A stretch of DNA of 64,000 nt from Cichorium intybus (Eukaryota; Streptophyta; Magnoliopsida; Asterales; Asteraceae), in assembly GCA_023525715.1 (NCBI GenBank), contig CM042010.1, positions 66,121,966-66,185,965 of the forward strand. Reading direction: 5' to 3'. The notes under the pieces were generated by a model. It was not told where the DNA came from. It did no database searches and saw only the letters and a program-made list of their open reading frames with translations. The stretch's first letter is position 1. Each line of letters opens with the position of its first letter. The translations under genes and the position numbers were made by a program. Below are positions 57,007-64,000 of the stretch, in pieces.

Positions 57007-58168
57007 TTACAATGCTTTAAACGCTAGACTAGGGCATTGGATCCACTTAATTCTATCTATCTCTAATTTTTTTGCTCTACTCTCCAACCATTTAAAAGAT
57101 TGGATCTGAATATATTCGAAAATAGATTTTGGTTGCCAAATTCTATTTCTAAAAACGAGTTCATTCCTAGCCATCCAAAGCGAGTCCATCATAGCAATTC
57201 CCAGCAGGTTGAGCACCCTTTTGACCATATTGCCCCTAGCTTTGTTTTCTAGCCAATTCAACCAGTCTTCCACGGTTTTAGCATTGTGATCATCGAGACC
57301 CCACCAGACTCGGATGAATCTCCATACTTCCTTAGGTCCTTTACATTTGAGGAATAAATGGGAAACAGATTCCTCTTCCTGTTTACACAAATCGCATGTA
57401 GTATTATCAATGGTAATGCCAAATTTTTTTAGTCTTTCTTTAATTGGTATTCTGCCTTTTCTAATCCTCCAGATCAAGATGTTAGTTTTTTTTTGGTATC
57501 CAATTTTCCCATCTGTTTCTTTCCTGCTGTTGTTGGGTCTTTTTACTGATGTTCTTTCTCATCCACGCCACTTCAAAATTCTTATTTGGGCCCTCCGGAC
57601 AGATACATTTATTGTCACCTTCAGTCAGATCAAATGTTTCCAAACTTTTAACAAGGTTTTCGAGTTCTTCCTTGCTTCTACCGTCTCTAAGGTTATCTTT
57701 CCATACTTCTTTCCACCTATTATTTTTAATTTTATCCTGCACTGTGCTTTCTTTTGTTTTCTCCAAGTTAAAAAGTCTTGGATACTTCTGTTTTAACGGT
57801 TTGTCTTCAGTCCACCAATCCATCCAAAAACTTGTCGTTTTTCCATTTTTAACCTGTGTTTTAAACATCGTTCTTGGGTCTAGGTCTTTATCTTTCAGCT
57901 CATCCCACTGTTGAACAATCCTCTTCCAGTTGTGACCACATTTTATGTCTTTATATCCTTTCGAAATACTATCGTTGCCATGAATGCTGTCTATGATTTT
58001 CACCAAAAGAGACTCTTTTTCCGTCTTGTAGCGCCAACACCACTTGGAAAGTAACGTCATATTCAGTTCTTTAAGAGACCCTATTCCTAAACCCCCTTTC
58101 TTCTTATCACTTATAACATTTTCCCATTTAGACCAAGGAATTTTACGTTGATCTTCTGTACCTCCCAA
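57007..58168 (-). pseudogene. LINE ORF2, C-terminal part with zf-RVT
   Basis: Two frames: 58,168-57,482 (IPWSKWENVISDKKKGGLGI, LNMTLLSKWCWRY; the post-RT thumb region) and 57,477-57,007 (the zf-RVT domain: IRKGRIPIKERLKKFGI, CDLCKQEEESVSHLFLKC, then WLNWLENKARGN). The CxxC...HxxxxC zinc signature is intact. A frameshift lies at the join near 57,480. The stop is at 57,007-57,009. It binds RNA or zinc in plant L1 ORF2 proteins by analogy. Confidence 0.88.
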
Positions 58169-59394
58169 AGAAAATTCCTTCTCAAGCCTTCTAAGATCTT
58201 CAAAATTCCTGAAGGGGCCTTGAATAAAGAAAACATGTAAGTACCTAAACTTCCCAAAACATTACAGGCGATCGTATGTCTTCCTCCGATGGATAGGGTT
58301 TTAATCTTCCACGAGCTAAGTTTTTTCTTGAATTTCTCAATCAATTTTTTCCAGTGTTTGCAAACTCCCATGCTTTCTCCAACCGACAAACCTAAGAAAG
58401 TAGTTGGCATTTGATCATGTTTGCACCCAATAATGGTTGTCATTGTCTGAATCATGCTTTTATCTCTACCAACACCAAAGAGGGAGCTTTTTTCCAGATT
58501 TACCCTTAGGCCTGCAGTCTTTTGAAAACAATGCAAAATTCTAACAAGATTTAGTATGTTTTCCACCGACCATTCGCCAAAAAATATAGAGTCATCTGCA
58601 AAAAAAAGATGGGTTAGAGGGATATTATTTTTGCCAACATGTATTCCTTTGTAGCTCTCATTTTCCACTGCATTAGCTATCGCACAATTTAAACCCTCCA
58701 TTATAAGCTTGAAAAGGAAGGGAGAGATTGGATCTCCTTGTCTCAGTCCCCTGTGTAAAGAAAATTCTTCAGTTGGGCAACCATTAACAAGAATAGAAGG
58801 CATTCTGGAAGAAAGACAAGTCTTTATCCACCTCCTCCATTTAAGGCCGAAACCTTTTTGTTCCATCATTGATTCGAGATAATTCCACGAAACAGTATCG
58901 TAAGCTTTTGCTATATCCGATTTGAATAAAAACAAATTCTTTTTCTTCTTTTTAGCCCATTCAAGTACTCCATTGACAATTAGAGGTCCGTCTAAAATTT
59001 GTCTTCCTCTAATAAACGCGGATTGAGAAGAATCTATAATTGAGGGAAGAAGTTTTTTTAAACGGTTTGATAAGGTTTTTGAAAGAATTTTATAAATACT
59101 TGAGATGAGACTTATCGGACGGTAATCACGTACACTCTGAGGATTACGAGTTTTCGGAATAAGAGTAATGAAAGCGGTATTTATTCCTTTTGGAATTATC
59201 GATCTAGACGCGAATTCATTGAAAGCTTCAATTATCTCGCCCTTTAAAAGATCCCAGAATTTTTTGAAAAATTCGATAGTGAAGCAGTTCGGACCTGGGG
59301 ATTTGTTGAGACCACAGTTCCATAATGCTTCTTTGACTTCATTCTCATCGAAATTCTTCTCTAACATGAAACAATCGGCCTCAGATATCCTCAT
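58111..59394 (-). pseudogene. LINE ORF2 reverse transcriptase
   Basis: A 427-codon frame with the non-LTR RT series: LNKSPGPNCFTIEFFKKFWD, FITLIPKTRNPQSVRDYRPI, SLISSIYKILSKTLSNRLK, SQSAFIRGRQILDG, FKSDIAKAYDTVSWNYL, RGLRQGDPISPFLFKLIMEG and catalytic HLFFADDSIFFG (F-A-D-D). It copies LINE RNA by target-primed reverse transcription in the nucleus. The upstream connection to the endonuclease is shifted near 59,450 and 59,860-59,935, and the C-terminal part near 58,160. The core itself is undamaged. Confidence 0.93.
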
Positions 59395-59449
59395 CTTCTC
59401 TCCAATATTTTGTGCCCAATTGCATTCAGGGTCAACTTTGGACGTGTTT

Positions 59450-59935
59450 TCATAATGGGATTTGAAGTGATTTTTTTACTTTTAACGGATCGTTTTCCCA
59501 CTGACCATCGATCATAATTCCTTTGATGCATCTCGTGTGCTTCTTCTTATTGATATTTCTATGAAACATCGCAGTATTTTCATCGCCTTCCAAGCACCAC
59601 TTGTTTTTATATTTTTGGGCGACATCATCTTGTTCTCTTTTCTCCTTCTTGTTGATCTCTCCCGTTATGAATATTCTTTCTGTTATGAAATCTGTCGAGT
59701 TCTCTCCTGCTTCAATACGTTTATCTATTTCTTCAATCCTCGCAATGCATTTTCTCTTTTGATCCTCACTTTTCCGTCTTTTTTCAGCAATTTTCGTTTT
59801 AATGACGCCCTTCACCGCCTTAATCTTTTTCATGAGGATATAAAGTTTATTGTGTTGGCCTTCTATCTTGAATTGTTTCCAAGTATCGGTAACCAATTCA
59901 TTGAGATCATCCTCCTCCAACCATGAGTTAAACAT
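59450..59935 (-). pseudogene. LINE ORF2 linker between endonuclease and RT
   Basis: Lys/Glu-rich frame (KKIKAVKGVIKTKIAEKRRK; a Trp-Cys-Leu-Glu-Gly-Asp-Glu-Asn-Thr run before FHRNINKKKHTRCIKGI) typical of the linker before the RT in plant L1. It is in a different frame from both neighbours. Confidence 0.8.
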
Positions 59936-60663
59936 TTTAAAAGGGGGTTGCCATAATTTCTTTTGAATTGTTTGAAAATTAATGGTCTGTGATCTGAGTA
60001 TAGCCTTGCGTCTGTGCTGACTTCAACCCCTGGCCAAGAATCTTCAAACTTTTCTGAAATTAAGAATCTATCTAACCTTGCCAATTTAGAGCCTCCACCT
60101 TTAATCCAAGTGAAGTTAAAACCTCCAGTTTTAACATCTGTAAGTCTGTTTGAATTAATGAAGTCGTTAAATAACTTAGTAGCTCTCTCATATGTATTGG
60201 ATCCCCTTCTTTCCATTGCGTTTCTAACGTCATTGAAGTCACCTAAGAGGACAGAATCTCCCCTCCAATAGTTAAGAATAGTACTCAAGAACATCCACAG
60301 CTCCCCCCTTTTTGAAGGGTCTTGACAGGCGTAAACATTAATGAAGCAAATTGGTTTATCATTGTCATTCCATTTGCCCTGTATCACAATGCAGTCTTCC
60401 TTACAGATACTAAAGGATTTACTAAACAGGGAATTGTTCCAGATACAAACAATTCCACCCCCTTGGCCACGACTATTAGAACAAATAAAGTCAAAATCAG
60501 TGCTACCCCATATTTTTCTAACAAGTTTCTCCGGAAAGATCTTTTTCTTTGTTTCTTGTATACCCACAAATCCAATTTTATGTCTTCTGATCAAATCAGC
60601 TACCCAAATCGCTTCGTAATCCCCTTTCCCAAAACCATTTAAATTTAAAGAAAGTAAGTTCAT
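59863..60663 (-). pseudogene. LINE ORF2 endonuclease domain
   Basis: ATG 60,663, 12 bases after the ORF1 stop. It carries apurinic-type (EEP) endonuclease motifs: MNLLSLNLNGFG, FVGIQETKKK (catalytic Glu), FINVYACQDPSKR, VLLGDFNDVRN (Asp/Asn pair), FTWIKGGGSKLARLDRFLIS and LYSDHRPLIF (Asp-His). It would nick the target DNA to prime reverse transcription. The domain is complete; the frame ends at 59,863 by a shift into the linker. Confidence 0.93.
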
Positions 60664-60675
60664 TGATTACCTTTT

Positions 60676-62573
60676 CTATCTCCCTTTTTTAATGTGGTTC
60701 GTTTTGGTCGATATCCCATCCTTCCGCTTCGTAAAACCGCAGCTCTCTCCGATTTCTTCCAATCTACTTGAGACACTGTGACTCATCGAGGATTCTGTTT
60801 CTGAGCATATTGTTCCTGTGCATTTCCCTTCTCTTGAGCTTCGTCTGAATACTAGTCTGGTTTGACTTCTTGTGACTCTTCGATCCATTTTGGAGTTTTC
60901 AATTTCTTTTGACTTGTTAGAATTTTCTTTCTTCTTGATCTCGTTCTTGTTTTCTTTCTCCAGTTCCGATAGTTTAGTTTTGATTGGTGTTTCTGTAGTT
61001 AACAGCTTAATCAGTTTACCCGATAGATCATTTTTATTTAAACTGGGTCCGACCCATTCTTCCTTCTCTTTATCTTTCCGCTCAACATTGGGTTGTTGTA
61101 AGTGAGCGGCCCCATTGTCATTAAGTGGGCTAGTTTCATTTGGGCCATTTCGGGTTAATTCCGCATGGTTATTCTCCGTATTGTTTATTGTATTTTTTCA
61201 CGTGGCTTCCTCTTTCCCCATGATCTGCAATATCGGTGTAACCCTGATCGAGGTATCATTCTCTTCGAAATTCGAGTCTGGTACTACCGTTTCTTCCTCC
61301 GATTGTTCCCGCTCCTCATCGGAAAAGCAGTCTGATGAATCGAATTCTGACATCTCCGATGAGACATCATTTTCCAAATTATTCTCCAATTCTTTTTTTG
61401 ATTCTACGTTCACTTCTTCTTCTTCTACTGTTTTATCCACGTCACTCCATGGGCTATATATGTTTCTGTCCAACTCTTTGACTCTGACCTTGAAAGATTG
61501 TTTCCCCACTTGTACGCCAATAGTTTCACAAATAATATAATCCTGATCTGTTATGATATGGATTGTTCTTGAAGACCAATCTGTATTAAATTCTCCACAT
61601 GGTTCTGTAATCACTACTTCCCCCCATAATCTCCCGATTTCTATGAAGCTCCTTGAGTTCCATGCTTGTGGTGGAATACCTTCAACTTTCAACTTCACCA
61701 CCCTGTTTGTAACTTTGAACGATTCTTCCCATTTGACAAGAGACCTTAGACATTCCTGGATTTCTTTACTTGATCTAAGTAGGCTTTCTTCCTCTTCATT
61801 ACGGGTATCAAACAGGACCCAAAGTCCTCCCAAATATTTAACAAAGTTTTTTCGAAGTCCCTCACTAATAAAAAGATTAGTAACATAATTGAGATTATTG
61901 AAGCATTTAACTTCAGCCACCAATTTCTCCTTTAGGCTGTTGATTGTCTCCTTACTATTGTCCTTAGATAAGACAATACTCTTACCTTTATCCTTCTGAT
62001 CATTCTGAGTGTTTTTTCCGATGTTTGGTTCATTTCTGTAACTTCTAGAATCGCTGCATGACTTCTCTTGCGTACTTATCTCATGTTCGTTCTCTTTAAC
62101 ACCTTTGACACATCTAGAAAGGATTTGTTTTGTTTCCTTACTCCTTTTTCTTTGATGAAATTATTCACCCCTCGTTCTGGGTTCCTCCATTTCTTTTCCT
62201 CTCTAGCAAATTTAGCCACTTTAATGAACAAAGATTTTCCTTCCATCCGGATTTGTTTTAGTTCTTCTTCCATTCTTCGAACATCTTCAACTCTATTGAA
62301 TCTAGCGAAACCAAAATTATACCCATGCTTGTCTACTTTGTTACTGATGAAGAGATCTATGAGAGTTCCAAATTTCTCGAACTCCTTACGGATACTTCCT
62401 ACCACTGGATTGTTCGGGAGGTTGGAGATGAAAAATGTGGTTGCCTCTTTAAAGCTCCATTGATCCTTTGGATTGATTCTACTAATCTTGTTATCGGATA
62501 CCCACCTGAAGGTTTTTTGACCGGTTACCTGTTGACGCCGGAAATCGCCAATCGTTCTGCTCCCGACCCTCAT
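60676..62573 (-). pseudogene. LINE ORF1 (RRM plus DUF4283-like)
   Basis: From ATG 62,573 ([14 protein letters not shown]) the first frame has an RNA-recognition motif ([40 protein letters not shown]). A shift near 62,080 leads to the frame 61,923-61,198 with a DUF4283-like segment (VVKLKVEGIPPQAWNSRSFI; GRLWGEVVITEPC). TGA at 61,198 could be a changed CGA. The same frame goes on through a Ser/Glu-rich tail to the stop at 60,676. ORF1 proteins bind LINE RNA. Confidence 0.85.
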
Positions 62574-62576
62574 CAC

Positions 62577-62580
<4 letters not shown>

Positions 62581-62633
<53 letters not shown>
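62581..62633. repeat. (TA)n microsatellite between LINE and gag-start fragment
   Basis: About 53 bp of TA. Confidence 0.9.
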
Positions 62634-62638
<5 letters not shown>

Positions 62639-62681
62639 TCCAAATACAAATTCAAATTTGAATTCGGTTATAAATATCTCA

Positions 62682-62686
<5 letters not shown>
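62634..62686 (+). other. Inverted 53-bp copy of element D's gag start
   Basis: ATGGCTCCAAATACAAATTC and the following 33 bases match the complement of 46,600-46,652 at all but one base. It is opposite in orientation to D's gag and is flanked by (TA)n on both sides. Confidence 0.85.

Positions 62687-62776
<90 letters not shown>
62687..62776. repeat. (TA)n microsatellite, rightmost tract
   Basis: About 90 bp of TA joining the gag-start fragment to the leader-like sequence. Confidence 0.9.
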
Positions 62777-62780
<4 letters not shown>

Positions 62781-64000
62781 AGTAGAGTTTAGTTAGTATG
62801 ATCAATCCTTTAAAATTAGTTACCCAAAATAATTTTACATAAGGCTAAAATCCATATTTCTCTTTTGATGGTGAAGAGGTATGTAGTAGTCACCCCCAAA
62901 AAGTTATTTTGGTAGGCAATACTCTTTGCCAATTCAATCTTTATAAAGCTTCTAGATCTTTTGGGATTCATTGATTCTGATCAATGACATGTTTAATCCA
63001 ATCATGCTCATCCTCTTCCCATGACGGGTATGTCGTAGATCAAGGATTTGGATGTAAATCGACTACGAAGAAAACACATGACACCCAACCCATGATTTAT
63101 GAGTTATCATGTGTATCACATTATTTTGGTCGAGTCCAATTCGACGCGTTGACTATGGCACTTCCCACGCTGGAAGGGCCCGGTTAAACGTGTGATTCTT
63201 CGTGGGTAGCATAAGATTTACATTTTCGTAAAATGAGATTTTGTTTCGTTCAGTTAAAACATTTTAATCCTTTAATTTGAAAAAATGTCAATTTAAACTT
63301 TCATAACCGGTTTGAAATGCCAATTTTACATTTGAAAATTTTTGTTAACTTTTAACAACTTTTTTACTTGTTTGTTTTGTGTTCTCAAATTTAGTTAAAC
63401 AACAATTGCAACAAATAAATAAATACAATACATATATAGATGACCTTTGCCTTTGAATCCTATGTGTTTCTCGTGAACCAACCAGAGGAAAAACGTAGTC
63501 AAAAATAGGGACAAACAACCACAAGAATGCGTCAGCTACTCTTGCTTTTCCCAACATGCTCCATTGTCTCCCTTCAATTTTCCTTTGGTCTTTATTGTTA
63601 CATAAACTATTCTAATAAAATTTTCAAACTAATCTAATACAATTAAAAATTAAAAGAAAACTACATACAATGAAGAACCAAATCGACACACAGCTCGTAA
63701 ATAAAACCCAAATAAACAAACACAACCACGGGTCTTGTGAAGTCAAAAGTCACCAAATCCAAACAACACACAAAGACACAACATTTTGATTAAGATCCAC
63801 AAACATACATACAAAGGATCTTGTTATACAACCTCATTGCACATAAGAAACAATTTTTATGATTTTCATGCTTAAGTCATCCAAACATTCAATATGCAAT
63901 TAATGAAAATATTGTGTTTAATCAAAGCAAATGAAAGTATTTAATTAAACTGAGTGATTTTGATCCATATCAACTTTTGTTAAAATTTTATACCCCTTAA
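62777..64000 (-). other. Probable 5' leader of element D (no gene)
   Basis: No credible coding frame. The segment from about 62,815 to 63,000 resembles the leader of element X at about 24,190-24,390 in order and wording (ACCCAAA..., AAGGCTA..ATCC, GGTGAAGAGG/GGTGTGAAGAGG, TTCATT...AATGACATGTTTAATC). The simplest reading is D's own leader, with the primer site and 5' LTR beyond 64,000. The last 700 bases are plain AT-rich sequence. Confidence 0.5.

Noticed and set aside
63345..63557. 70-codon minus-strand frame near the right edge
   Set aside because: Short, no domain, and located in leader-like AT-rich sequence.

Overview
The window is plant nuclear DNA, almost certainly from a eudicot with a repeat-rich genome. 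Every coding segment I can identify belongs to a transposable element; I see no host gene, tRNA, rRNA or CRISPR array. The evidence is initiator-tRNA-Met type primer sites (TGGTATCAGAGC), TG...CA long terminal repeats (LTRs), chromodomain Ty3/gypsy elements, Athila-type gag, Ty1/copia gag-pol, an L1-type LINE with a zf-RVT tail, a hAT transposase and (TA)n-associated foldback elements. The species cannot be fixed from this sequence.

Left third (1-22,814). A decayed hAT DNA transposon (ends near 754 and 22,814, transposase on the minus strand) is split by a Ty3/gypsy chromovirus, element A (1,793-20,794, target duplication AATCG). A is itself split inside its integrase by a second chromovirus, element B (7,846-18,650, target duplication CCCAT). 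Both carry paired LTRs, primer sites, polypurine tracts and C-terminal chromodomains, and both are broken by stops and frameshifts. The LTRs of A carry an array of five small hairpins whose stems covary.

Middle (22,815-46,652). This is a minus-strand Ty1/copia element, D, used as a target by other elements. Its 3' LTR (to 26,892) abuts a truncated copia, X (23,483-26,291). Its reverse transcriptase (26,947-27,402) abuts a 5'-truncated Athila-like element, C (27,403 to about 35,545). C has gag, protease and an extra ORF but no reverse transcriptase or integrase, and holds a reversed solo LTR of its own family (33,924-34,905). D's integrase is split by copia element E (35,820-44,694, target duplication TCTTG), whose 1,339-residue gag-pol frame is open.

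Right third (46,653-64,000). D's gag start is followed by a (TA)n microsatellite that now holds five insertions: copia element F (46,749-52,861, near-identical LTRs, open gag and pol), foldback elements H1, H2 and H3, and a minus-strand L1 LINE (56,935-62,580). A 53-base inverted copy of D's gag start also sits in it. After the last (TA)n tract, 62,777-64,000 resembles the leader of element X and is most simply D's own 5' leader, so D probably runs off the right edge.

The genes do not form a host pathway. They are gag, protease, reverse transcriptase, RNase H, integrase or endonuclease modules of separate elements. The inferred order is: hAT, then A, then B on the left; and D first, then C, X, E and the (TA)n insertions on the right. 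E and F look youngest.
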